A stretch of 64,000 nt of DNA from Earliella scabrosa (lineage: Eukaryota > Basidiomycota > Agaricomycetes > Polyporales > Polyporaceae). Made by a program: the position numbers and the translations under genes. Below are positions 24,801 to 34,697 of the stretch, one piece after another (within the stretch, counting starts at the first letter, position 1; every line of letters starts with the position of its first letter). The DNA lies in contig JABYQQ010000011.1 of the NCBI GenBank assembly GCA_022605405.1, positions 62,001-126,000 of the forward strand. Direction: 5' to 3'. The notes under the pieces were generated by a model. The model did no database searches and was not told the origin of the DNA. It was given only the letters and a program-made list of their open reading frames with translations.

Positions 24801-26775
24801 AGAAAGGAAGGAAAGTTATAGATTCATGTGTCTAGCACCTACAGGTTCTGCTGCTGCACTTATAGGAGGCTCAACATATTACTCAGTGCTTGGATTCAGA
24901 CAGAAAGATACTACAGAATCTGTCACATCACTTCTTCAAGTCAGATCAAGACTGCAGAATGTGGAGTACATATTTATGGATGAAGTTAGCATGCTTGACT
25001 GTAGCAGCATGTACAACATATGCGCCAAGATGTGTGCAGCTCTAAAGAATGATGGTGCACCATTTGGAGGTATCAATATGATATTTGCTGGGGACTTTGC
25101 TCAACTGCCACCTCCAGTTAGTGGCAAGCCTTTCTATTCTCATGAGGTTGGACGAGTGATTCATAGAACCCATAGTCATCTAGAGCAAAAGGCATCAATT
25201 GGAAAAGCTCTGTGGCACCAATTTACTACAGTTGTTATTCTGAAAGAAAATATGAGACAGAAGTCACAAACACCTGAGGATGCAAAGTTGCGGACTGCCT
25301 TGGAGAACTTGAGATATAAAGCATGTACTGCAGATGATATACAACTGATCCAGTCTAGAGTGGCTGGGAGGGGTGAAGGCAAGCCCAAGTTGAATCAGGC
25401 TAGATTTAGAAATGTCTCTGTAATCACTTCTTGGAACACCTACAGAAATAAGATTAATGAACTTGGTTGTCAGAAGTTTGCTGAAGAAAGTAACCAGAAG
25501 TTGGTTTCATTTTATTGTATTGACAAGTTGGGTTCAGAGTCAGATGTTAGCGATTTAACCAAAAGACAAAGGAGTAAAAGAGTTAATCCTAGGAGGGCAA
25601 CCAATATTGTCAATCCAGAACTACAAGAGACACTCTGGAAGTTGTCCCATCATTGAACAGAGCATCATCCTGGCAGGCTTGATTTATGTATAGGCATGCC
25701 TGTAATGATCAATGTCAATGAGGCTACAGAGTGTGGTGTGACAAATGGTGCTGAGGGTGAAATAGTGGGATGGACATCTAGACCAATCTCAGAAAATCAA
25801 TTTGCATTGGATACTCTGTTTGTAAAGCTTACTGCAGCACCAATGTCTATCAAATTGCCAGGGTTACCCCAGAATGTGATTCCATTGTCTCATCAAAGCA
25901 AGAAGATCAAATGTAAGCTGCCCAGTGGAATGATACTTGAGGTGAACCGTGATCAAGTACCAGTAGTGCCAAATTTTGCAATGACAGACTTTGCATCACA
26001 GGGCCGTACCAGACCAAATAATGTATGTGATTTACAGAACTGCAGGTCTCACCAGTCAGTGTATACGTGTCTGTCAAGGGGATCTAGTGTAGAAGGCACT
26101 ATTATCATACAGTCATTTGATTCTAGTAAACTGACTGGGGGTATCCCAGGTAGTCTTAGACAAGAGTTCAGAGAGCTGGAGCTACTAGATGAAATTACCA
26201 AGCTCAGATACTTAGGCAATATATCACCAAAAGTTGTTGGAATAACCAGAAATGAGCTCATTCATTCATTCAGACAGTGGAAGGGTGAAAATCATATGCC
26301 AAACTCCTTGCATGCAGCACTTCAATGGGATCATACTAATCCATTCCCTAATGAGCCAGTCACAGAAGATAGTCCATGGACTGTGATCAATAATACAAAG
26401 AAGAGTGAATTAATTGATCAACAGGATCCTACAAATATTAAGCAGAAATTCAAGAGAACTGTTACAGCATTTGTTCCAGCACAAGGTTCAAAACCAGTCA
26501 CAGTATCTACAACCACTCAGCATGAGATGAAAGTGAGAGACAAGAGAAAAAGACAGAATGAAGAAGAACTGGCTCCAAAGAGAGCAGTAAAGAAAGCAAA
26601 ATCTAGTTAAGCCCCTCCTGGACAGCAATTTATTGGAATTCCATGGGATTGTGTCAATTACAGCTGTGCATATGATAGTCTGTTAACTATTCTTCTTTCA
26701 GTATATACAGAATGTCAGCAAAATTGGAAAACTGTGATCTCTCAACAGAGTGTTACTCTACAAGATCTTGGTGTA
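18892..26775 (+). pseudogene. Helitron RepHel protein (HUH/Y2 nuclease plus Pif1 helicase), disabled
   Basis: This is the rolling-circle transposase. Visible parts: the Helitron-like N domain (WFITFAPADVKHPIALYF); the HUH nuclease core GRLTLHLHMLLWIQ, with the His-hydrophobic-His pair near 21230; the paired tyrosines YVADYITK at 23060-23074; then a Pif1-type helicase with Walker A GGMAGTGKSQV (about 24742-24771), Walker B FMDEVSM and a later FAGDFAQLPP. The frame runs from 18901 to 21768, is cut by copy C, and resumes at 22961. In-frame stops occur at 23111-23113 (TAA), 24002-24004 (TGA where Trp is usual), 25654-25656 (TGA) and 26608-26610 (TAA). A frameshift lies between about 24480 and 24545. 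Key catalytic residues remain visible. Confidence 0.9.
21769..22960 (+). mobile_element. Nested non-autonomous Helitron-like copy C inside the RepHel frame
   Basis: 1192 bases, starting TTACAATTGATGAGGGTACC and ending ATGGCCCATTTCAAACCAAG, flanked by A (21768) and T (22961). Left of it the protein reads ...MKKGEA; right of it, WLNTFTPAVSYLLRC. These two halves are contiguous in known Helitron proteins, and the codon phase is restored exactly if the copy is left out. The open frame at 22557-22778 inside it resembles nothing I know. The first 230 bases are related to copy B and to the start of copy E. Confidence 0.9.
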
Positions 26776-28211
26776 CTTGGGTGGGAGTGGGCCATGTCTG
26801 GCAGGCACGATTGATGAGATGGTTGCTCATCATTATTGAGATGCTAATGGATGAGCAAATGATCTACAATCATCACACTGTCACTGAATAGTTAAGTTAA
26901 AATATACGTGATTTCGAACTTTTGATCAAAGCATGAAACATCACTCAAAGATTTACATCTCATGCAAAACTCTTTAAAACTGAGCATTGACTGCTGTCAG
27001 ATATGTTAGATATCCTCATCTTTCCATTTTGCAGTGGACGAACTTTCATCACGAACTTTCATCACTTCAATGAACTTTTGCAAGTGTAGTATAGAATTCC
27101 ATATTCCAGTAAGCCAGACAGCTTACATGGCACATTTTAAACTATTGAGCTTTAGATACACTGGAACAACTTCATTGCACATGGCTTTATGCAGCATAGC
27201 ATGCCACTCTTGTTGCTTACAATACTAGCTTATTTCTCAACACAGAGTTTATTTGTTGCAGTATTTAACTTACAGTGTTACTATGAGGTGATCTTTGGCT
27301 TTTCGATGACACATAATACTTTCCATTCATGTCAGTTCATTTCTTTACAGCATTTGTTCATTCATAAAGCACAAGCAGCTTATAATATTACACTACCAGT
27401 ACAGCAAATAACCACTATATTGTGGGCTTTGAATGATAAATGTTACCCTACTCAACTTCAGAAACACTACATTGGAGAGTGAAAGTTGTAGGTAACACTA
27501 ATTCTGGCTGGATATATTTCTAGATCAACATGACCAATTGACCAATTGTTTGAGAAGTTGCAATGATTGTCAACTTTGTATACTTCAATGTGTATATAAC
27601 AGCTCAGTGGTATATGAAACAAATAGAAATTATACAATAGAAGATTATCATGATTTTTCCGTAATTTTTGCTATAGAACTGATGGAGTTATTCAGTAAAC
27701 AGTGAATAGATCATTCAGTTGTGATGAGAATATTCCCACGGTGGTGCGATTAAAGAAGGCTCATTTTTCCGGTTCTAATGATATATAACACCCTATACTT
27801 TCATTAGAAACCAACAGAGATACACTCTGAAGCACAGTAGCCACTGGAGAATCCCAAACTACCGTTAATGGCACATAGCACACAATGGTCTCATTGCATA
27901 GAGCTGGTTTTCCGCTTCTCAATGATGCATAACACTTTCGTCTTATGACCCTTCATTGTTCTACCAATCAATATTTACTTGTTGATCAAGCACAAACAGC
28001 TTAGAATAATACTCTACTAGCATGCCAAATTTGCGGTTTCAACAATATATAACACTCTATACAACTCCAGAAACACTACGTGGTATATAGAAAGTGCACC
28101 ATGTAAGTAACACTGACCTCTTTTACTGTATGCTGGTACACAATAACCAAATGCTGCTAGTTTATACGATAAACTGCAAGAGCATACAAAGCACACCAGT
28201 AATTTAATGAC

Positions 28212-28300
28212 CCATGCTGTATGATGCACCAATAGTCTATTGGATAACACCTCTCTATGTATGGTTGTGGTTGGGAGTTCAAGTCTGGCTGTGTGCATTT
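28212..28300 (+). ncRNA. tRNA-related SINE-like unit
   Basis: Contains a box-A-like TAGTCTATTGGATAA and, 40 bases on, a box-B-like AGTTCAAGTCTGG, spaced as in a tRNA gene, followed by GGCTGTGTGCATTTTTT. The same tail follows a second tRNA-like unit at 30366. A complete cloverleaf is not convincing, so this is more likely the head of a SINE than a working tRNA gene. Confidence 0.4.
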
Positions 28301-28510
28301 TTTGAGATTCAATTTTTCGAACAATTGGTCATTAGAAATTGTTCAATGGGGCATTCAGTGATAATGGGAATATTCCCACAGTAGTGCCATTGAGAAGAGC
28401 TCATTTTTCCGGTCCTAATGATATATAACACTCCATGTATTGCATAGAAACCGACAGAGATACACTTTGAAGCAAGTAGTACTAGCTCGTGCACAGCCAC
28501 ATAAATAGGC

Positions 28511-28585
28511 GCTGGAGAATCCCAAACCGCTGTCGATGGCGCTTAAAAAATAGGCGCCATCGACAGTGGTTTGGGATTCTCCAGC
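28511..28585. repeat. 32-bp near-perfect hairpin
   Basis: Arms at 28511-28542 and 28554-28585 match in 31 of 32 positions (the exception is a G-U pair) around an 11-base loop. It is the centre of a wider imperfect palindrome that spans about 28340-28770. Confidence 0.9.
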
Positions 28586-30365
28586 GGCTATTCATGCGGC
28601 TGTGCAGGGACTAGTACCATTGGCTTCAAAGTGTATCTCTGTCAGTTTCTAATGAAAGTATAGAGTGTTATATACCATCAGAACCAGAAAAATGAGCCCT
28701 CTTTAATCGCACCACCGTGGGAATATTCTCATCACAACTGAACGATCTATTCACTGTTTACTGAATAACTCCATCAGTTCTATAGCAAAAATTACGAAAA
28801 AATCATGATAATTCTCTATTATATCATCTCTATCCATTCCATATACTACTAAGCTGTTATATGTACATTGAAGTGTAGAAAGTTGATGATCATTGCAACT
28901 TTCGAACATTTGGCCAATAAATGTGTTTGTTGATACATGTTAAAGTGGATTAAATGGATGTGTAGTGGGTCCAGAAGATCAATATATAATGGACAATGAT
29001 CTAGTGTGACCAGATATGCATACTGAAGCCATATCATGCTCACAACCCAGCCAACTTTCCGCATTTGGGCAAGTGTATATGAGCTATAACTTTTGTGCTA
29101 ATAGTTCATACAAACGTGAAGTAAGTCCATCTAAAAGGTGCAGATCATGCCTACCAAACAATATCAAAACATGTTTGTTACAGAGTTACAAGTATAGACA
29201 GTGGTAGATGAAGCCATTAGAAGTGATAGAAAGAGCCACTAGTAACTAATAGTATAGACGCCAATGGACCACAAAGCATGTGCCAACACAACGTAGTAAG
29301 CGCCGGCAATGCCAGCAGCCGAGCCGCGGGGGAGAGCATAAGAAAAGTAGTCAATGTGGCTGTGTCCAGTGGTAAGAAACGAGTAAGAAATTCCAACCCT
29401 AACCCTGTGGTGGGCGTCTAAAAGTAAGTAATTTTGTTACCTGAGATGACATAAGTTGTATGGAAGGGTAACAAAAACTTTTCCCACGGTGATCGAGTTG
29501 CGTCACAAGCGCCGGGCCAAAAGCTCCCCATAAGAACGATTAATTCGTAAACTCATCAATTGTAATTATTTGAGCAGGCTTTGTGCCAAGATTCAAGAAA
29601 AGCTATTGTTCATGCTCGAGACCAGTGCAGATTCAGACTTGGTCAAGAAAATGCTGACCTTGGTCCAAAAGGTAGCAATCCCACTGATATATATAGTCTC
29701 ACCAGAAGCACTCTTGCAATTAATGAACCCATTCTTCTTGAGCATTATATATGTAGAGCCTGTGAGTATCAATCTGTCACTACAAAGAGTAAGAAAGTGG
29801 TATAACCATGTCATGTTGACTTCTGGAAAAACCATCCTACAAAACTTGGAATCCATAAGTGAAAGTCAGTCATGCAGTGGTATAATGCACTGTCAATTCA
29901 GAGAACCACATCTACTTGTCCTCAGTGTGGTAGATCAATGCAGAAGATACAGAAATATGAGAAGGCCCCTAATATTATTGCATTTATCACCACAGACAAA
30001 GTGGTTATAGAGAATCAGATAACACTACCAGAGATACACCAAATGTATAGACTCTGTGGGATAGTATACTACTATAACCAGCACTTTGTATGTCGGTTTG
30101 TAGATCAATCTGGAGATATCTGGTACCATGATGGAATTGCAACTAAAGATCAAGTTCAATATTGTGGCAATATTGTGAACTATTCAGCCAAAAAAACTTC
30201 AGATCTCTGGAGAATATGTCATGTCTTTGTTAATCTATACCAAGCTCTGATGTTGCTACAGATAATACTGTATCTATACTCCAACATCAAAAATCCTCAT
30301 CAATTGTTCATACCAGCAATGGCCCACTCAAAACCAAGTATTGTGTCTGCTCCCCCTGGTATATG

Positions 30366-30465
30366 TGCTGAGGTGGTGCAGTGATAAACTGCTCCAGCTG
30401 GTTCTGTTGTAAATGGTGAAGGCATGGGTTTAATCCAGGCTGAGTGCATTTTTATTTTCGCTTTT
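30366..30465 (+). ncRNA. Second tRNA-related SINE-like unit
   Basis: Lies just outside the large Helitron. Box-A-like TGGTGCAGTGATAAACTGC and box-B-like GGGTTTAATCCAG are followed by GCTGAGTGCATTTTTATTTTCG, matching the tail of the unit at 28.2 kb. Two copies with different heads and the same tail suggest a SINE family with tRNA-derived promoters. Confidence 0.4.
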
Positions 30466-31185
30466 TTCTGTCCATTTACCTACTGGTCTGTGAGATTGAT
30501 CTGTCTCAAGCATTCAAAAAGATCACATTGATTGTATAAATAAATGTGCAGTAAGTACTGGATCAACCTGCCCATATATGAGGTGAAAGCTCTAAAACCA
30601 CTAGACATCTATGTTCCCCTAAGTGCCTCTAAGATATCTAAAACCTCTAAATTAGAGGATTTAGGGCTTTTAGAGGAAAACCATATCTACTGATGTCAGC
30701 CGGGATATGACAGTGGGCAGGCAGCAGTTCCTGGCCGGGATGTGTCAGTGTCAATGTGTTTACGTACCGGCCGGTACATACATGTGGGTATATATTATGC
30801 CCGGTCGGGCCCGGCTGGTCCACTGGAGTGGGCAATTGTTAGCCCGGCTCGAACACTAACGTGAGGATTTCTACTGAGTGGGCTCTATGACTCACATGCC
30901 TGTGTCAAGCTGGACTTGGAAAGGAAGCCTACCTGGTATGACCTACCGTGAACGATGACTTATGGTTGTAATCTCAGACTTACTGTTGTCATATGTTCCT
31001 CACACGCCACTCACAGCAGGCCCACAGACAGTCACTTACAATGGGAGGAAAGGGGGGGAGAATGAGGGGGAGAAAAGGAGGACAGAATTCAAACCGCAGT
31101 TCGTGGTAGGCTAATATATGAGATTCAAGTGATGTTTGGCCTCATATGTCTTAGGCAAGTTCCAGAGTAGTTCCGGTTGCGAACT
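30466..31185. other. Non-coding stretch, no feature assigned
   Basis: No open frame of interest on either strand. There are short self-complementary words (CCTCTAAATTAGAGG near 30646; CCGGCCGG near 30768), but nothing I can assign to a known element. Confidence 0.5.
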
Positions 31186-31189
31186 GCTT

Positions 31190-31486
31190 GCATCATCGGG
31201 CAGGCCGCAGCGTCAAGCGTGATGTCACATCAGTGACTCCATGTGGGAGTGACATTACCGTCACTTGAGGTGTTATTCTGGATACAAGACCTGTTCTACT
31301 TCGTAGTCCAGGGATGGTGACTTGGGCGCTTTTTTGGCGCTTACATGTACTTATCTGGTAAGTGACTCTACTTACTGCTGTAAACTGAGTTTCAAAACAA
31401 TTCCCACAGGCACAGATCATGGTGACATCTCTCTGGTGGTGTCTGGCTGCATAAAGAATGATTTCTTCATACCTCATCAATTGTAA
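31190..31486 (-). mobile_element. Partial Helitron-like end, copy F
   Basis: On the minus strand it begins TTACAATTGATGAGGTATGA at 31486, flanked by T at 31487. For about 200 bases it is clearly homologous to the start of the large element at 17059 (shared GCAGCCAGACACC and GAGAGATGTCACCATGATCT). The matching 3' end is not visible to its left, so the copy is truncated or deleted. Confidence 0.65.
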
Positions 31487-31611
31487 TGGAGGATCTTCCT
31501 CTGACTCCACCACTGCTCAGCTTTAATAAACATACTGTATCCGCATAAATTGACTTCAGATAGCTTCGGAGGGCAGGAGAGGATGAACAGAGTTAGTTGG
31601 GAGTAAGGGCT

Positions 31612-32825
31612 CTTCAGGCCCAGTGAAAAATCTGCACGCCACTGCACGCCAATGCATGCCATTTGAGCACCTGTGCATATCGTGGCGTGCAGTGGTGGGT
31701 ATTTTGCCAATAAGCGGTGCAGCGGAACGTCTGTGCATGCCTCTGCACGACGCACGCTCTATTTGAGGCTCCCGCGCGCTCTGACGAGTATTCAAGATGG
31801 TGCATCAAATATTATTAGCGTACAATGGCGTGCAGCGCCGTGTAATGGCGTACAGAGGCGTGCAGCGGCGTGCAGTGCGGCAGAAACTGATACAACCGCC
31901 CCCTCCCGTCCGCTCGCCCTAGCGCTCCTCTCGCGCTCTTGCCTGCCCGCTCTCTCTCGCACCCCCCTGTACTCCTCCTGCCCTCCTCGCCCGTCGCCCG
32001 CCCGCTCTCTCTCGTCCGCTCGCCCTCTCTCGTCCGCTCGCCCTCTCTCGTCCGCTCGCCCTCTCTTGCCTGCTCGCCCTCTTTTGCCCGCTCTCTCTCG
32101 CCCGCTCTGTCTCGCCCGCCCGCTCTGTCTCGCCTGCCCCCCTGCCCGCTCTGTCTTGCCCGACCGCCCGCCCGCGCACACACACTCTGCCGCCCGCCCG
32201 CTCTCTCTCGTGCGCTCTCTCTCGCCTGCCTGTCCCTCCTCTCTCGCTTTCTCTCTCTCGCCCACTTGCCTACCTGTACTTCTCCTGCTCTTTCCCCCTC
32301 CTGCTCTTTCCCCCTCCTGCTCCTCCCGCTCCTGCTCCTCCCGCTCCTGCTCCCCGCCCTGCCTGCCCGCCGCACGTTGTCTCGACCTCGCCATGCACCC
32401 AGCTCCTACTCCCCGACCACCGCCACTAGCAACCAACTTACCTATTTATCCATAGTTCACTTGGCGCGAGGATAACAATAGCAGGAGGAAGGAGAGAGGA
32501 CAGAGAAGATGGGGGAAGAGACAAGATACGACGAAGGACAGGGTGGGTGGAGCACAAGATACTTAGCATGACATCATGTACTAGGCGCGCGTGAGCGAGC
32601 AACACTCTCAGTACTGCCGCCAGTCACAAGAATGTAAAGAGGGCTGCTGAGATTCTGACGTCGACTGGACAAGAATCTAATTTTCTGAGAGCAAGTGCGC
32701 TTCAAGACGCCCGCGCGTGCTGTTCTCGCGCGTGCAGTGGCGTGCAGCGGCGTGCCAATCGATCACCTGCGTGCATTGGCTTACCGTGGCATGCAGTGCC
32801 GGGCGGATTTTTCACTGGGCTTCAG
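31612..32825. mobile_element. Non-coding element with terminal inverted repeats and CT-rich core
   Basis: GCCCAGTGAAAAATCTGC at the left end reappears as its reverse complement (GGATTTTTCACTGGGC) at the right end. Inside each end are clustered GCGTGCAGTGGCGTGC-type words in both orientations, like the subterminal repeats that transposases bind. The centre (about 31905-32390) is a pyrimidine-rich array of GCCCGCTCTCTCTCG-like units; open frames there on both strands are composition artefacts. This is best read as a non-autonomous DNA transposon. The superfamily is unknown, and no clear target duplication was found. Confidence 0.6.
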
Positions 32826-33300
32826 GACTAGAGCTGGGTACACTTGCCATATACAGCAGCCGGCTGTATACATGTAAACGTCGACCTCTCCCGTCCATAG
32901 GCGCCCACTTGGACAGGTGCCAAAGAGAGGTCGTTTTCTCGTCCAGCATGGACTCCATGGAGGCTATGCATTAATTGACATCACTGCTAAAGAGAGAAGC
33001 ACCAGATGTATGATTCTCCAAGGTATAAGTTCTCAAGTACAGTGAGAAACGAGAAACGCAGTTGTGGAGGACCGTTGCCTTATCCGGAGCAGATTAGATG
33101 AGGACCGGCGTATTCTATTGCAAATGACATTATACCATTTTACACTTCTGAAAGCTCCCAGCGCAAACCTCACGCGTGCCTGTCGTGACGCCAGTGTGTG
33201 TCTTGGGCTCCACCGATTGGATAAGTTTCTGTCGAAATTCCGGGCGGCATTGCACGTGATTGGCAGGTGTCTGGACCTGACGCACGACGGGCATACCAGA

Positions 33301-33835
33301 ATTTTCGCCGGTCGAAAACGGGTCGAAAATGAGTGGCACGGGCTTACCGCTTTCGGCCTATTTTCCACGCGTTTTCGCCGATCGAAAAAGGCAAGCTCTC
33401 GTGTGTCTATCCGACGAGCGAAAAGTTTGGCGGACAAGGGCAACGTTTTCGCTGGCCTGTTCGACAGGCGAAAAGGCGTTGAGGACGAGTGCTATGGCAC
33501 ACATATTCGTCCGTAACATAGTGTTCGCTTGCGCTCCCTGTACGACTACTATTCGGACAATTTTTGATCAATATTGACCGAATCTTCGACCGGCGAAAAG
33601 GCTGCCGACAGGTTACCGATTCGGCAATGAAACTGGTAATCTTTCGGCACCAGGAAATTCGCCTGATTAGGTAACCTGTTCGCCACCGGTTCGGCGGTCG
33701 AAAACGCGTCGAGTCAGGTAAAGTTTCCTACCGCTCTTTCATCGGGCGAAAAGGCGACGAAACAGTTTCGTAGCAGCCGAGAATATGACCATAGAAAATG
33801 CACGCAACATGAAACCATTTTCGACCGGCGAAAAT
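33301..33835. mobile_element. Short inverted-repeat element built on TTTTCGCCGGTCGAAAA
   Basis: The left end ATTTTCGCCGGTCGAAAAC and the right end ATTTTCGACCGGCGAAAAT are inverted copies of a near-palindromic 17-mer. Full or partial copies recur inside, near 33372, 33451-33474, 33585, 33700 and 33745. No coding sequence is evident. This could be a MITE or a clustered protein-binding array. Confidence 0.5.
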
Positions 33836-33995
33836 GCCACAGGATAAGTACCGCTGACCATGTGACAACTTGGGTGGCACTAATGTAGAGCGAGGAGCTG
33901 GGTCGAGAGCTTGGTAGGCTCAGGCGCCCGAGAGCCACACGACGGGAAAGGAAGGGAGGTAGAGACAACCGATATGAGAGGGTGCACGATGAGAT

Positions 33996-34131
33996 GAGGG
34001 GAGGGAAGCGAAGATGAGAGGAGGGGAGGGAAGTGAAGATGAGAGGAGGGGAGTGAAGCGAAGATGAGAGGAGGGGAGCGAGGCGAAGATGAGAGGAGGG
34101 GAGCGAGGCGAAGGTGAGAGGAGGGGAGCGA
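33996..34131 (+). repeat. 25-base GA-rich minisatellite, about 5.4 units
   Basis: Successive units GAGGGGAGGGAAGYGAAGATGAGAG start at 33996, 34021, 34046, 34071 and 34096, with a partial unit at 34121. The purine-rich bias continues less regularly to about 34400. There is no gene between 33836 and 34697. Confidence 0.9.
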
Positions 34132-34697
34132 CATATATGAGCGAGGAGCGTAGAGGTCAGAAGAGGAGCGAAATAGTGAGGAAATTAGCGAAAAGGAGGG
34201 GTATCATAATGCAGAGGAGAGTAGCAAGTAGGAGAGGAGAGGAGCGCTGGAGAGAAGAGGGGAGGGAAGATTCGGGGAGTGGAAGTAAACGGAGGGAGGC
34301 GGACAGGAGCGAGTATCAGGAGAGGAGAGGAGAGGAGAGGAGGAAAGATCTGAGGAGTTGGACGGATCGAGATAAACGGAGAGAGTGAAGAGGAGCAAAA
34401 CACAGGAAACAGTACCAGACAGGAGTGTTCCGGAGAGGAAGAATCATGGAAGGAGCAGTGGGAAGTGGAGCGCTGCAATGTGGAGGGACGAGGAGAGGCG
34501 AGTCCCAAGAGGGCGAAGACGGATTGTACCAAAGAGACGTTGTGGGTGAGAACAGGGAAGCATGGCGGAGTGGAGTGGAGGACGACAGGACGAGTTCGCG
34601 GGCGGAGGTGAGCGAATCGGCGCGGAGTGGAGAGTCACCGGAGCGGAGCGACAGGCTGAGGACGCATAGCCCACGGGAGGCACGGGTCCTGCTGCAC

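Larger units (their letters stand above)
27535..28925. repeat. Large inverted repeat in copy E
   Basis: Sequence at about 27545-27880 (for example AATATTCCCACGGTGGTGCG and TCATTTTTCCGGTTCTAATG) returns in reverse complement at about 28560-28915. A third, diverged copy at 28335-28510 lies in direct orientation with the first. This gives a foldback of roughly 350-base arms around a 650-base centre. Confidence 0.8.
26776..29566 (-). mobile_element. Nested non-autonomous Helitron-like copy E, antisense
   Basis: 2791 bases in reverse orientation: the plus strand begins CTTGGGTGGGAGTGGGCC after A (26775) and ends CTCATCAATTGTAA before T (29567). Both ends are reverse complements of the ends of copies A-C. 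Leaving it out joins GTA to TTA and restores the host frame (LGV-LFEQALC). Its interior is dominated by inverted repeats and a SINE-like insertion. No gene is visible. Confidence 0.85.
26615..30200 (+). pseudogene. Helitron-encoded cysteine-peptidase-like C-terminal domain, split and broken
   Basis: After the TAA at 26608, the same frame continues with GIPWDCVNYSCAYDSLLTILL, a catalytic-cysteine context like that of OTU/ubiquitin-peptidase domains carried by some fungal Helitrons. Copy E interrupts at 26775. The frame resumes at 29567 with LFEQALCQDSRKAIVHARDQ, then a CPQCGRSM zinc-ribbon pair, and near 30070 LCGIVYYYNQHFVCRFVDQ with the probable catalytic His, followed by IWYHDGI with a possible Asp. 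Further stops occur near 29803 and 29860. Whether the domain was fused to RepHel or separate cannot be told, because the TAA at 26608 may be original or a mutation. Confidence 0.65.
17059..30338 (+). mobile_element. Autonomous-type Helitron-like element (13.3 kb with nested copies)
   Basis: The 5' end is TTACGATTGATGAGG preceded by A at 17058. The 3' end is TCAATTGTTCATACCAGCAATGG...CCAAG followed by T at 30339, so the insertion is between A and T. The same two ends bound the nested copies, which fixes the boundaries independently of the coding region. The element encodes a RepHel protein and a cysteine-peptidase-like region on the plus strand. Without the three inserted relatives it would be about 8.4 kb. 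Base composition is far more AT-rich than the flanks. The ends differ from the textbook TC...CTRR. Stops and a frameshift make this copy non-functional now. Confidence 0.75.

Noticed and set aside
28212..28300. A functional tRNA gene
   Set aside because: Box A and box B are present, but acceptor and anticodon stems do not pair convincingly, and the sequence shares a tail with another unit, so SINE-like is the better reading.
30911..30930. CTTGGAAAGGAAGCC as the missing 3' end of Helitron copy F
   Set aside because: It matches only the first bases of the terminal motif and lacks the following GGCC and TGATGA blocks.
31792..32475. Long open frames on both strands (up to 260 aa)
   Set aside because: They translate the CT-rich array into Arg/Ser/Leu/Pro or Arg/Glu/Gly runs in several frames at once, which is a composition artefact rather than coding.
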